From Aphodosoma sp045658305 (lineage in GTDB: Bacteria; Bacteroidota; Bacteroidia; Bacteroidales; Paludibacteraceae): 29,449 nucleotides of DNA. Both the position numbers and the translations under genes were made by a program. The stretch is taken from the NCBI GenBank assembly GCA_045658305.1, contig JAZOUT010000131.1:1-29449 (forward strand), in the 5' to 3' direction. Positions within the stretch are counted from its first letter, which is position 1, and the number at the start of each line of letters is the position of its first letter. Shown in pieces: positions 15,926 through 23,149 of the stretch. The notes beneath the pieces were generated by a model. The model made no database searches. It was not told where the DNA came from and saw nothing but the letters and a program-made list of their open reading frames with translations.

Positions 15926-16897
15926 ATCCCTCCTATATATTTTTCTCACAAACGAACCATCCTCTCTTTGCCCCAAACCCCAATACAAATCACCATCATA
16001 CTCAAAAGCAATCATATTTTCCGCTGCCTGTTCCATTCGCCCCAAAGTCGCCCATTCATCATTTCTAGTATCATAAACAATTACAGTCTCATAAAAATGC
16101 TCACGAGTCTCAGTCCCGCCAAAAAAACGACCGCCCAACACATAAATACAATCATCAACCACAACCGTCGAAGCAAAAAAACGCGCCGACTTAGGCACTC
16201 TCGCACACTCCCTCCACACATCCCCCCTCCAATCATATTTCCACCAATATTGTTTTGAATCAAAAGTAGAAACACCACCACAATACAACCATCCATCAAC
16301 AACACCACCCAAAGCCCTATATCTCGCCCAAGGCTCAGTCTTATCCGAATAAACCTCCCAAACATCACCATCTATATCATAACGATACACCACACCACTC
16401 GGACCTTCATTCGAACCATAAATAGTATATATATACCCCTCATCCACCCAAACCAACGGAGCCACAACATCATAAGTCGGAAAATCAGCCAATTGCCTCC
16501 ATTTTTTAACCCCAAAATCATACTCCCACCAATCACGCAAATAAGCACTCACACCATATACTCGCCCCCTAAAACCCAAACCCGCATACAACTTACCCCC
16601 AACAACAACAGCCACACCATTCACACGAGCCCCTATAGGCAAATCCTCCTCCTCAAAATTTCCCAAATCATCCATCGCAGCATACCTAAACTTCGTTGAA
16701 GAATTTTCAGCACCCCCCCCCTCCTCTCGACCAAACAACACATACAACGTATCATCATACACAACACAATTCCCCGTTGCCAACCCAAAATCAACATCCC
16801 AACTCTCCACATACGCCACCTCCCATCCACGCTGCTCATACCTCTCACAAGCCACGCAGAAAACGCACAAAAACAATATAAAAATCTTCAATTTCAT
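15908..16897 (-). CDS. Kelch-repeat beta-propeller lipoprotein
   Basis: A 329-residue protein. It opens with M-K-L-K-I-F-I-L-F-L-C-V-F-C-V-A-C, a lipoprotein signal with Cys17 as the probable lipid site. The body consists of kelch-type blades: repeated blocks like Y-V-L-F-G-R, V-V-G-G-K-L-Y-A-G-L-G, W-L-Y-C-G-G-V, C-I-Y-V-L-G-G-R-F and L-Y-W-G-L-G, each followed by Y-D or K-Y and a W. Such six-bladed propellers bind sugars or proteins; the nanM family (sialic acid mutarotase) has the same fold, but I see no proof of enzyme activity. ATG 16897 was chosen because a longer in-frame start (16918) is a TTG lying on the -7 promoter box. It heads the glycan operon. Confidence 0.85.
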   Translation of the reverse strand: MKLKIFILFLCVFCVACERYEQRGWEVAYVESWDVDFGLATGNCVVYDDTLYVLFGREEGGGAENSSTKFRYAAMDDLGNFEEEDLPIGARVNGVAVVVGGKLYAGLGFRGRVYGVSAYLRDWWEYDFGVKKWRQLADFPTYDVVAPLVWVDEGYIYTIYGSNEGPSGVVYRYDIDGDVWEVYSDKTEPWARYRALGGVVDGWLYCGGVSTFDSKQYWWKYDWRGDVWRECARVPKSARFFASTVVVDDCIYVLGGRFFGGTETREHFYETVIVYDTRNDEWATLGRMEQAAENMIAFEYDGDLYWGLGQREDGSFVRKIYRRDMRIEN

Positions 16898-16915
16898 AAA
16901 CTCTATAACAATCCA

Positions 16916-16946
16916 CAAAGATACAAAAAAAATTCACTAAAAACAA
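16916..16946 (-). promoter_or_regulatory. Promoter of the kelch-Wzi-glycosyltransferase operon
   Basis: On the minus strand, TATCTTTG (16923-16916) is a -7 box and TTG (16946-16944) lies 20 nt upstream. Transcription would start near 16909. An 11-bp array lies about 80 nt further upstream. Confidence 0.75.
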
Positions 16947-17027
16947 TACCCAAAAACATATAAAACTACAAAAAACAAATATTTTTAATTAAAACTTAAA
17001 CACACCCAAACCCAACCCAAACTACAA

Positions 17028-17093
17028 CATACTATAAATATACTATAAACATAGGATAAATATACTATAAATATAGGATAAATATACTATAAC
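17028..17093. repeat. 11-bp tandem array, copy 2 (inverted)
   Basis: Six units in exact 11-bp register: CATACTATAAA, TATACTATAAA, CATAGGATAAA, TATACTATAAA, TATAGGATAAA, TATACTATAAC, followed by CCTACCTAC. It is the reverse complement of copy 1 at 8663 and so points to the kelch operon promoter. The rest of the 16898-17243 gap holds the two divergent promoters, one heptamer array and C-rich sequence without a gene. Confidence 0.9.
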
Positions 17094-17169
17094 CCTACCT
17101 ACAAAGAAAACACACTATTCCCTACCCCTTACTCCCCGCTCCATACACCCCACTCCCTAATTTAACAAA

Positions 17170-17204
17170 AATTATGAATTCCAAATTATGAATTAACAAT
17201 TAAA
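17170..17204. repeat. Heptamer array (5 units) upstream of the FKBP promoter
   Basis: AATTATG, AATTCCA, AATTATG, AATTAAC, AATTAAA in 7-bp register, ending 5 nt before the -7 box. This is the only array of the family that sits upstream of a promoter. Confidence 0.75.
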
Positions 17205-17209
17205 TTAAC

Positions 17210-17217
17210 TAACTTTG
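17210..17217 (+). promoter_or_regulatory. -7 promoter element for the FKBP genes
   Basis: TAACTTTG matches TAnnTTTG, 26 nt before the ATG at 17244. No clear TTG is seen upstream. Confidence 0.6.
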
Positions 17218-17243
17218 CAAGTCAAATTTTAAACTAAAAAACA

Positions 17244-17840
17244 ATGGATAAAACAAGTTATGCAGTTGGCCTCAGCTTCGGCCAACATCTTGCTCAAAGC
17301 AAAATCAAAGGCCTTGACTACCAATCTTTTGCAAAAGGTGTAGAAGCAATGTGCGAAGGCAAACAACCAGAAATCGATCTCAAAGAAGCACAAGAGTTAT
17401 TAAATAAATTCTTCACTAAACTCGAAGAAGAAGCAAAAGCACAATTCGCACAAATCCGTGAAACAGGCGAAAAATTCCTCGAAGAAAACGCAAAACGCGC
17501 TAACGTCACAACCCTCCCAAGCGGACTTCAATACGAAATCATCACCGAAGCAATCGGCCAAAAACCAGTTGCAACAGACAAAGTAAAAGTACACTACCAC
17601 GGTACCCTCATCGATGGCACAGTATTTGATAGTTCAGTACGTCGTGGCGAACCAGCAACATTCGGCGTAACACAAGTAATTCAAGGTTGGGTAGAAGGAC
17701 TCCAACTCATGCCAGTAGGCTCAAAATGGAAACTCTACATCCCTTACAACCTCGCTTACGGCGAACAAGGCGCAGGACAAATGATCGCACCTTATTCCGC
17801 TCTCATCTTCGAAGTAGAACTCCTCGAAATCATTAAATAA
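17244..17840 (+). CDS. FKBP-type peptidyl-prolyl cis-trans isomerase, cytoplasmic
   Basis: A 198-residue protein folding helper. The N-terminal part (1-80) is the helical FKBP_N dimerisation region (Y-A-V-G-L-S-F-G-Q-H-L near the start). The C-terminal part (about 95-198) is the FKBP catalytic domain with V-K-V-H-Y-H-G-T-L-I-D-G-T-V-F-D-S-S, the Q-G-W-V-E-G-L-Q-L-M-P-V-G-S block, and the P-Y-N-L-A-Y-G-E loop. There is no signal peptide, so it stays in the cytoplasm, unlike its paralogue 37 nt downstream. Codon use favours C-ending codons (CTC, ATC, GGC), rare in this AT-rich window. Confidence 0.95.
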   Translation: MDKTSYAVGLSFGQHLAQSKIKGLDYQSFAKGVEAMCEGKQPEIDLKEAQELLNKFFTKLEEEAKAQFAQIRETGEKFLEENAKRANVTTLPSGLQYEIITEAIGQKPVATDKVKVHYHGTLIDGTVFDSSVRRGEPATFGVTQVIQGWVEGLQLMPVGSKWKLYIPYNLAYGEQGAGQMIAPYSALIFEVELLEIIK

Positions 17841-17877
17841 CTAAAAAATTAAATAACTAAAAAAATAAACAAACACA

Positions 17878-19107
17878 ATGAAAAAAATCTTTGCACTATT
17901 ATTGGCTGTAGCAACAACTGCTCCAATATTCATGTCTTGCGGTAGCAACTCCGCTAACATAAAAACTCAAAGCGACTCTATCAACTATGCCCTCGGTGCT
18001 GCAAATGCAGGCGGCATTCGTCAATACGTTTTGATGGCAGACACTGCCGATGCCGAAAAATTAGCCCAATTCTGCAACGGCATCGAAAAATCACTAAAAA
18101 AACAAAAACCTTCTGAACGCGTCGCAATCGAAGGCTACCGCATGGGTATCTCTATGGGTCAAGAAATCAAATCAGGATTCCTATTCAACGACTCTACAAT
18201 CCCAGCAAAAAAAGATTTAATCATCTCTGCATTCCACGACCAATTAAACGGCAACAAAGCATTCACAAATGCAGAAGAAGGAATGAAACTCTTCCAAACA
18301 ATCATGGGTCAATCAATGCAAACAGGCGAACCAGCTAACCTCACTCCAGAGCAAGTAGACACAGTTAACTTACTCCTCGGTATCATCAACGGTAACGGCG
18401 CTCGCAAATTCATGCTCGGCCCTGACACAACAAAAAAAGACATCAAAGTATTCGTTGCTGAATTCGAAAAAGGCTTAAACAACACTGAAGACAACGAACT
18501 CTATACAAGAGGCCTCGAAATTGGCTCTAACATGAATCAACAATTCTCACGTAGCGAATATCTCTTCAACGACTCTACAATCGAACTCAGATTAGACCTC
18601 ATCAGACGTGGCCTTCTCGAAAACCTCAAACAAGAAGCCAACGTAATCATGACTGCAGAAGAAGCAACTGAATGGCTCAACAAAACAATGGAAGCTAAAG
18701 CTGCTGAAAAAAATAAAGACGCAGCTGCCAAAGGCGAAGCATTCTTAGCCGAAAACGCAAAACGCGAAGGTGTATTCATAACCGAAAGCGGTCTCCAATA
18801 CGAAGTTGTAACAATGGGCGAAGGCGAAAAACCAACAGCTGAAAGCACAGTTAAAGTACACTACCATGGTACACTCATCGACGGCACAGTATTCGACAGC
18901 TCAGTGCAACGTGGCGAACCAATCGAATTCCCACTCAATGGCGTAATCAAAGGTTGGACAGAAGGCCTTCAACTCATGCCTGTAGGCTCAAAATTCATCC
19001 TCTACATCCCTTACCAATTAGCTTACGGCGAACGCGGTGCTGGCGAACTCATCGGCCCATACGAAGCCCTCATCTTCGAAGTCGAACTCCTCGAAATCGT
19101 TAAATAA
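17878..19107 (+). CDS. FKBP-type peptidyl-prolyl isomerase lipoprotein with duplicated N-terminal domain
   Basis: A 409-residue lipoprotein. The signal M-K-K-I-F-A-L-L-L-A-V ends at F-M-S-C with Cys21 as the lipid site, so it acts in the periplasm or outer membrane. Two similar helical regions follow (about 30-135 and 158-275). Both carry a G-x-x-x-G-x-x-M/x pattern and the shared block L-F-N-D-S-T-I, which suggests a tandem duplication of the FKBP_N domain. The catalytic FKBP domain is at about 300-409 and is very close to that of the upstream paralogue (Y-H-G-T-L-I-D-G-T-V-F-D-S-S, G-L-Q-L-M-P-V-G-S-K). The pair probably arose by gene duplication. Confidence 0.93.
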   Translation: MKKIFALLLAVATTAPIFMSCGSNSANIKTQSDSINYALGAANAGGIRQYVLMADTADAEKLAQFCNGIEKSLKKQKPSERVAIEGYRMGISMGQEIKSGFLFNDSTIPAKKDLIISAFHDQLNGNKAFTNAEEGMKLFQTIMGQSMQTGEPANLTPEQVDTVNLLLGIINGNGARKFMLGPDTTKKDIKVFVAEFEKGLNNTEDNELYTRGLEIGSNMNQQFSRSEYLFNDSTIELRLDLIRRGLLENLKQEANVIMTAEEATEWLNKTMEAKAAEKNKDAAAKGEAFLAENAKREGVFITESGLQYEVVTMGEGEKPTAESTVKVHYHGTLIDGTVFDSSVQRGEPIEFPLNGVIKGWTEGLQLMPVGSKFILYIPYQLAYGERGAGELIGPYEALIFEVELLEIVK

Positions 19108-19120
19108 AAACATAACACAC

Positions 19121-19157
19121 AAAAAGTGGCTGACAATCCTGCCAGCCACTTTTTTTA
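19121..19157 (+). terminator. Rho-independent terminator after the FKBP pair
   Basis: AGTGGCTG (19125-19132) and CAGCCACT (19143-19150) form an 8-bp stem extended by A/T pairs, followed by a run of T. Confidence 0.93.
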
Positions 19158-19167
19158 CACACCAAAC

Positions 19168-19199
19168 AAAAAAACCGCAAGATAAAACATCATGCGGTT
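19168..19199 (-). terminator. Rho-independent terminator of the ferredoxin gene
   Basis: AACCGCA (19173-19179) pairs with TGCGGTT (19193-19199). On the minus strand the stem is followed by seven T. Confidence 0.85.
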
Positions 19200-19227
19200 C
19201 TTAAAAGTTGTTTTCTTCGATAGCGAA

Positions 19228-19398
19228 TTATTCGCCAAGATGAATTGCTTCTGATGGACAAACTGAAGCACAAGTGCCACATTCTGTACATACTTCAGGG
19301 TCGATTTTGTAGATATCGCCCTCAGAAATAGCTTCAACTGGGCACTCACCGATACAAGTACCACAAGCAATACAATCTTCTGAAATTACGTAAGCCAT
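19228..19398 (-). CDS. 2[4Fe-4S] ferredoxin
   Basis: A 56-residue electron carrier. Two cluster motifs are visible: C-I-A-C-G-T-C-I-G-E-C-P (Cys 9, 12, 15, 19) and C-T-E-C-G-T-C-A-S-V-C-P (Cys 37, 40, 43, 47). This gives eight cysteines in the classic C-x2-C-x2-C-x3-C-P pattern, each set binding mainly one cluster with the fourth Cys exchanged. It begins M-A-Y-V-I-S-E-D. It has its own promoter and terminator and faces away from the PorT-like gene. Such clostridial-type ferredoxins serve pyruvate and 2-oxoacid oxidoreductases in anaerobes, which fits an anaerobic host. Confidence 0.97.
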   Translation of the reverse strand: MAYVISEDCIACGTCIGECPVEAISEGDIYKIDPEVCTECGTCASVCPSEAIHLGE

Positions 19399-19439
19399 TG
19401 TTAAAAAAAATTAAGTTGTTATTAGTACTAATTTCAGTG

Positions 19440-19470
19440 CAAATTTACGCATATTTTTTGTTATAACAAA
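19440..19470 (-). promoter_or_regulatory. Promoter of the ferredoxin gene
   Basis: On the minus strand, TTTG (19470-19467), 19 nt, then TAAATTTG (19447-19440), about as close to the Bacteroidota consensus as one can see. Confidence 0.85.
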
Positions 19471-19512
19471 CATTTTATACAATATTTTTTGCACAATCTC
19501 GTTCTATATATA

Positions 19513-20259
19513 ATGAAAAAGTTTTACTGCTTAATAATCATAATAGTTACACTCGCATCTATACAACCTATACATGCGCAAAACCAGCCAACTATCGACT
19601 ATAAACGTTGGCACTACGGCGCATTTGTGGGTATAAACATAATGGATTTTGGCATAAAAATCAACCAAGAAAGCAATTTACGCCCCGAAATCAAAACATG
19701 GATACCTGGATTCTGTGTCGGACTCATAGGCGAAATGCGACTCAACAACTACTTCAACCTACGACTCGCCCCTGCATTCCACATGGGACAATACAATGTC
19801 ACATTCTACGAAGGAAACCAAACAGATGGCAAATTCCATTCAAATGATATACATGGCTATAAAAACACCCCATCAAATATATTCAGAATACCACTCTATG
19901 TAAGATATAGTGCTGTACGCTTAGCCGATTACAAACCTTACGTCCTCGCAGGTGGAGGCATAGACTTAGAATGGAATATCGACAAAGACCCCGAAAATCC
20001 AATACTATTCAAACGCACCGACTATTTCACAGAATTCGGTGTAGGTTGTACCATATATACCGAGTACCTACGCTTTTCCATCGAAGCCAAGTACTCAATA
20101 GGCTTTAACAACAAATTTGTCACATTCGAAGATCGTGTAGGAACCTACCACGAACCTCTTACAGCCGATGACGACAACATCAATCGAGCCCTTGAAACCC
20201 AATCTATTCAATCTCTTAGATCTCGCGTATTTTCAATTGTTCTAAATATCAATATATAA
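19513..20259 (+). CDS. PorT-like outer-membrane beta-barrel protein
   Basis: A 248-residue protein with a signal peptide (M-K-K-F-Y-C-L-I-I-I-I-V-T-L-A-S, cleavage likely after H-A-Q). The body shows the strands of a small 8-stranded barrel (Y-G-A-F-V-G-I-N-I-M-D-F, F-N-L-R-L-A-P-A-F-H, P-L-Y-V-R-Y-S, P-Y-V-L-A-G-G-G, the E-A-K-Y-S-I-G-F strand). The tail has I-Q-S-L-R-S-R-V-F-S-I-V-L-N-I-N-I, similar to PorT, a T9SS barrel. T9SS cargo tails occur at both ends of this window, so such a component is expected, but the family (PF13568-type) is broad and the assignment is tentative. ATG 19513 was taken because a TTG at 19489 would add residues before the signal peptide. Confidence 0.75.
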   Translation: MKKFYCLIIIIVTLASIQPIHAQNQPTIDYKRWHYGAFVGINIMDFGIKINQESNLRPEIKTWIPGFCVGLIGEMRLNNYFNLRLAPAFHMGQYNVTFYEGNQTDGKFHSNDIHGYKNTPSNIFRIPLYVRYSAVRLADYKPYVLAGGGIDLEWNIDKDPENPILFKRTDYFTEFGVGCTIYTEYLRFSIEAKYSIGFNNKFVTFEDRVGTYHEPLTADDDNINRALETQSIQSLRSRVFSIVLNINI

Positions 20260-20292
20260 TAAAAGAGGATTCTTCAAGAATCCTCTTTTATT
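20258..20292. terminator. Bidirectional terminator between PorT-like and phosphatase genes
   Basis: Two 17-bp arms (20258-20274 and 20276-20292) are perfect complements around a single central base. A-rich and T-rich flanks allow it to work in both directions. The arms contain the PorT-like stop, and the phosphatase stop codon (20276-20274) lies at the tip. Confidence 0.93.
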
Positions 20293-20747
20293 ATATGCTC
20301 AATCAATCCAGCACAAGCATCTTCTAATAAATCTATCACATACTCAAACCCCTCTTCTCCCCCATAATAAGGGTCAGGCACACAATCTGCCAAACAGTGC
20401 TTATCGCAATAATTAGTTGCCAACGTCACCTTCTTAAAATGCTCTGCCGAAGGCGCACGATTACTCAGTGCACGTCTATTCTGCGCATCCATACAAACAA
20501 TCAAATCCCACTTATCCCAATCCTCACGACGCATTGGGCGTGAAATATGCAGAATATTATAACCACGACAAGCAGCATGAGCTCGCATACGAGCATCAGC
20601 TCGCTCTCCCTCATGATAAGCCTCTAAACCAGCCGAATCAATAACAAATTGCTTAGAGAGCCCACGCTCTTCAAGCAATTTATTCATTATCGCCTCTGCC
20701 ATCGGACTTCTACAAATATTACCTAAGCAAATAAATAATATATTCAT
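20274..20747 (-). CDS. Low-molecular-weight protein-tyrosine phosphatase
   Basis: A 157-residue cytosolic phosphatase. The P-loop C-L-G-N-I-C-R-S (Cys7, Arg13) starts at once after the first strand, as in the family, and the general acid Asp appears in C-V-P-D-P-Y-Y-G-G. Length is normal. In many bacteria such enzymes control tyrosine kinases that drive capsule or exopolysaccharide export, but no kinase is seen here. It lies 71 nt after recA across a heptamer block and shares the strand; no separate promoter is visible. Confidence 0.95.
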   Translation of the reverse strand: MNILFICLGNICRSPMAEAIMNKLLEERGLSKQFVIDSAGLEAYHEGERADARMRAHAACRGYNILHISRPMRREDWDKWDLIVCMDAQNRRALSNRAPSAEHFKKVTLATNYCDKHCLADCVPDPYYGGEEGFEYVIDLLEDACAGLIEHIIKEDS

Positions 20748-20751
20748 TTCG

Positions 20752-20828
20752 AGTTGAAAGTTGAGAGGTTAGAGTTGAAAGTTGAGAGTTAAACATTTTA
20801 ATTCTTAATTCTTAACTCTTAATTCTTA
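20752..20828. repeat. Two facing heptamer arrays between recA and the phosphatase gene
   Basis: Units AGTTGAA, AGTTGAG, AGGTTAG, AGTTGAA, AGTTGAG, AGTTAAA (20752-20793), then in the other sense ATTCTTA, ATTCTTA, ACTCTTA, ATTCTTA (20801-20828). The second array encodes the recA stop. Since the two face each other, GAGTTAA and TTAACTC can pair to form a hairpin. Confidence 0.85.
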
Positions 20829-21832
20829 AGTGCCTCCATAATCTTATCTTGGAGTTCTTCAAGCAACTCTGGATTATCTTGAATCAAACGTTTAGCAGCA
20901 TCACGACCTTGACCAAGTTTAGTATCATTATAACTAAACCAAGCACCAGCCTTCTTAATAACACCAGCTTCAACACCAAGGTCGATAATCTCACCTGCAA
21001 GCGAAATACCTTCGCCAAACATGATATCAAATTCAGCCTTACGGAAAGGAGGTGCCACTTTATTTTTAACAACCTTCACTTTAGTTTGATTACCAAGCAC
21101 ATTATCACCATCTTTAATCGGAGTAGATTTACGAATATCAAGACGCACCGAAGCATAGAATTTCAATGCATTACCACCAGTAGTTGTCTCAGGCGAACCA
21201 AACATAACACCAATCTTCTCACGCAATTGATTGATAAAAATACAAGTAGTATTAGTTTTATTGATACTTGCAGTAAGTTTACGCAAAGCTTGACTCATCA
21301 AACGAGCTTGCAAGCCCACTTTATTATCACCCATATCACCTTCCAATTCTGCTTTTGGTGTAAGAGCTGCAACTGAGTCAATAACAATAATATCAATAGC
21401 CGATGAACGAATCAATTGATCCGCTACTTCAAGAGCTTGCTCACCACTATCAGGTTGAGAAATAAGCAAATTATCAATATCTACACCAAGTTTCTCAGCA
21501 TAGAAACGGTCGAAAGCATGCTCAGCGTCAATGATAGCAGCAATACCACCAGCCTTTTGAGCTTCAGCTATTGCGTGAATAGCCAAAGTAGTTTTACCAC
21601 TTGATTCAGGACCATATATTTCAATAATACGACCACGAGGATAGCCACCTACTCCAAGAGCCAAGTTCAAACCAATAGAACCTGATGGAATAACACTTAC
21701 ATCTTCAACATTCTCTTCTCCCATTTTCATAATCGTTCCCTTGCCATGTTCCTTCTCGATCTTCTCCATAGCAAGCTGCAAAGCCTTCAATTTATCAGCT
21801 GAAGGTGCTTTCTTTTCAATTTGTTCTGCCAT
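20819..21832 (-). CDS. recA: Recombinase A
   Basis: A 337-residue recombinase that coats single-stranded DNA, pairs homologues and triggers LexA-type repair responses. Signs include Walker A G-P-E-S-S-G-K-T-T (74-82), the I-D-A-E-H-A-F-D block, I-I-V-I-D-S-V-A-A-L as Walker B, L-M-S-Q-A-L-R-K-L, the I-N-Q-L-R-E-K-I-G-V-M-F-G loop, and the E-T-T-T-G-G-N-A-L-K-F-Y block. The C-terminus is short and ends in L-K-N from repeat sequence, lacking an acidic tail. It follows bcp after 17 nt and is part of that transcript. Confidence 0.98.
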   Translation of the reverse strand: MAEQIEKKAPSADKLKALQLAMEKIEKEHGKGTIMKMGEENVEDVSVIPSGSIGLNLALGVGGYPRGRIIEIYGPESSGKTTLAIHAIAEAQKAGGIAAIIDAEHAFDRFYAEKLGVDIDNLLISQPDSGEQALEVADQLIRSSAIDIIVIDSVAALTPKAELEGDMGDNKVGLQARLMSQALRKLTASINKTNTTCIFINQLREKIGVMFGSPETTTGGNALKFYASVRLDIRKSTPIKDGDNVLGNQTKVKVVKNKVAPPFRKAEFDIMFGEGISLAGEIIDLGVEAGVIKKAGAWFSYNDTKLGQGRDAAKRLIQDNPELLEELQDKIMEALKN

Positions 21833-21849
21833 AATATATTCAAATTTAA

Positions 21850-22302
21850 TTATTTATTCAAAATCTGTTCTGCATGTGTCGCAGTTTTTACCTCTTTTGG
21901 AGTGATAATACGCTCCAAAACACCATCTTCATTAAAGATAAACGTTGTACGTAGTGTACCCATATATGTACGACCACACATTTTCTTTTCAGCCCATACA
22001 CCAAAAGTCTCCACCAAAGTATGCTCAGTGTCAGCAATTAAATCAAAAGGCAATTCGTTTTTTTCAATAAACTTCAAATGACGTTTAGCGTCATCGACAC
22101 TCACACCAATCACTTTATAACCTTGTGCGCACAACTCTTCATAGCCATCACGAAGGCTACAAGCCTGAGCAGTACAACCCGATGTCATATCTTTTGGATA
22201 GAAGTACAACACCACCTTTTCTCCTTTCAAATTTTCAGCCTTAATAGGATTACCATTTTGGTCTAATCCTAAGTAATCAGGCATCTTATCACCTATATTC
22301 AT
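21850..22302 (-). CDS. bcp: Thioredoxin-dependent thiol peroxidase (Bcp/PrxQ)
   Basis: A 150-residue peroxiredoxin that reduces peroxides. The active site is Y-F-Y-P-K-D-M-T-S-G-C-T-A-Q-A-C-S-L with peroxidatic Cys43 and resolving Cys48, the PrxQ/Bcp arrangement. ATG 22302 (M-N-I-G-D-K) was preferred because the longer frame starts with a TTG that lies on the -7 box. It is the first gene of a bcp-recA unit, an order that I recall as usual in Bacteroidales. Confidence 0.95.
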   Translation of the reverse strand: MNIGDKMPDYLGLDQNGNPIKAENLKGEKVVLYFYPKDMTSGCTAQACSLRDGYEELCAQGYKVIGVSVDDAKRHLKFIEKNELPFDLIADTEHTLVETFGVWAEKKMCGRTYMGTLRTTFIFNEDGVLERIITPKEVKTATHAEQILNK

Positions 22303-22320
22303 AATACAATTATTTTGCAA

Positions 22321-22351
22321 CAAAGTTAATAAAAATTATTCGATATTACAA
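22321..22351 (-). promoter_or_regulatory. Promoter of the bcp-recA unit
   Basis: On the minus strand, TTG (22351-22349), 20 nt, then TAACTTTG (22328-22321). It lies just beyond the ung stop. Confidence 0.8.
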
Positions 22352-22357
22352 TATTTT

Positions 22358-23137
22358 TTATCGCCAATCTATAGGATTTTTTCCTTTTGACTTTAAATAA
22401 TTATTTGCGGCACGAAACTGCATTGATCCCCAAAATGAATCATTGCGCAAACGACCAAAACCTCTATAAACAAAATTCACATCATTCTTAATCAAATCGC
22501 CATTATCTGTAATACTCAAAGCACAACCTTTCATTTTTTCGAAATTAGAAGTTTTTCCCCACGATAAACCTGACGGATGTGTTGATACATAAATTTTATG
22601 TTTAGTACTATCAATGATTTTTGCTTTTGCAGCAGCACTCTTACCCCACAACATAAAAACTATGTTCTCATACTTTTCATTTAACAAAGCAATTACAGCA
22701 TCAGTAAACTTTTGCCATCCAAACAATTCATGACTACCTGCCTTACCTTTTTCAACAGTAAGAGTTGCGTTCAACAACAACACACCTTGACGAGCCCAAC
22801 GTTCAAGATTATTCCCAGGTTGTGGCTCAGCCTGAAACTCCATAGCAATCTCCTGAAAAATATGGTTAAGCGACCCTGGCATCTGACACATATCTGGTAC
22901 CGAAAAAGCCAAACCCTGAGCCTGACCTGGTTCATGATACGGATCTTGACCAAGAATCACAACTTTAATATTCTCAGGCGCACACAATTCAAATGCACGA
23001 AAAATATTTTCTCGTGCAGGATAAATTACTGAATTAGAATATGCATCATTAACCTTTTGCGATAAATCAAAAAAATACCCCTTTGCAAATTCATCAATCA
23101 ACAAATTACACCACTTTTTAGGAATCAAACCTTTCAT
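22358..23137 (-). CDS. ung: Uracil-DNA glycosylase (family 1) with a loop insertion
   Basis: A 259-residue base-excision repair enzyme that removes uracil from DNA. The water-activating motif G-Q-D-P-Y-H (63-68, Asp65) and the L-L-L-N-A-T-L-T-V block (120-128) are typical. The second catalytic motif is H-P-S-G-L-S (187-192) in place of the usual H-P-S-P-L-S. After it, the family normally has about 28 residues to the final P-I-D-W; here there are about 66, so some 38 residues (roughly 193-230) are inserted at the DNA-intercalating loop. The enzyme is otherwise complete. It follows a terminator by only 13 nt and no promoter of its own is clear. Confidence 0.95.
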   Translation of the reverse strand: MKGLIPKKWCNLLIDEFAKGYFFDLSQKVNDAYSNSVIYPARENIFRAFELCAPENIKVVILGQDPYHEPGQAQGLAFSVPDMCQMPGSLNHIFQEIAMEFQAEPQPGNNLERWARQGVLLLNATLTVEKGKAGSHELFGWQKFTDAVIALLNEKYENIVFMLWGKSAAAKAKIIDSTKHKIYVSTHPSGLSWGKTSNFEKMKGCALSITDNGDLIKNDVNFVYRGFGRLRNDSFWGSMQFRAANNYLKSKGKNPIDWR

Positions 23138-23149
23138 AAATCGATTTCC

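Noticed and set aside
15239..16881. Open frames on the plus strand across the kelch and Wzi genes
   Set aside because: They are rich in Pro, Thr, His and Asn, with no domain sense, and mirror the real minus-strand genes in a C-rich strand.
9052..17840. A mobile island between the two 11-bp arrays
   Set aside because: The arrays are inverted and 8.3 kb apart, which looks like element ends, but there is no transposase or integrase, and metK inside is a core gene; the promoter-linked position is the simpler explanation.
19155..19370. A 71-residue minus-strand frame at the ferredoxin locus
   Set aside because: It is a shifted frame of the true 56-residue ferredoxin at 19228-19398, whose eight cysteines are in the correct pattern.
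20849..21376. A 175-residue plus-strand frame over recA
   Set aside because: Antisense shadow of recA with no recognisable composition.
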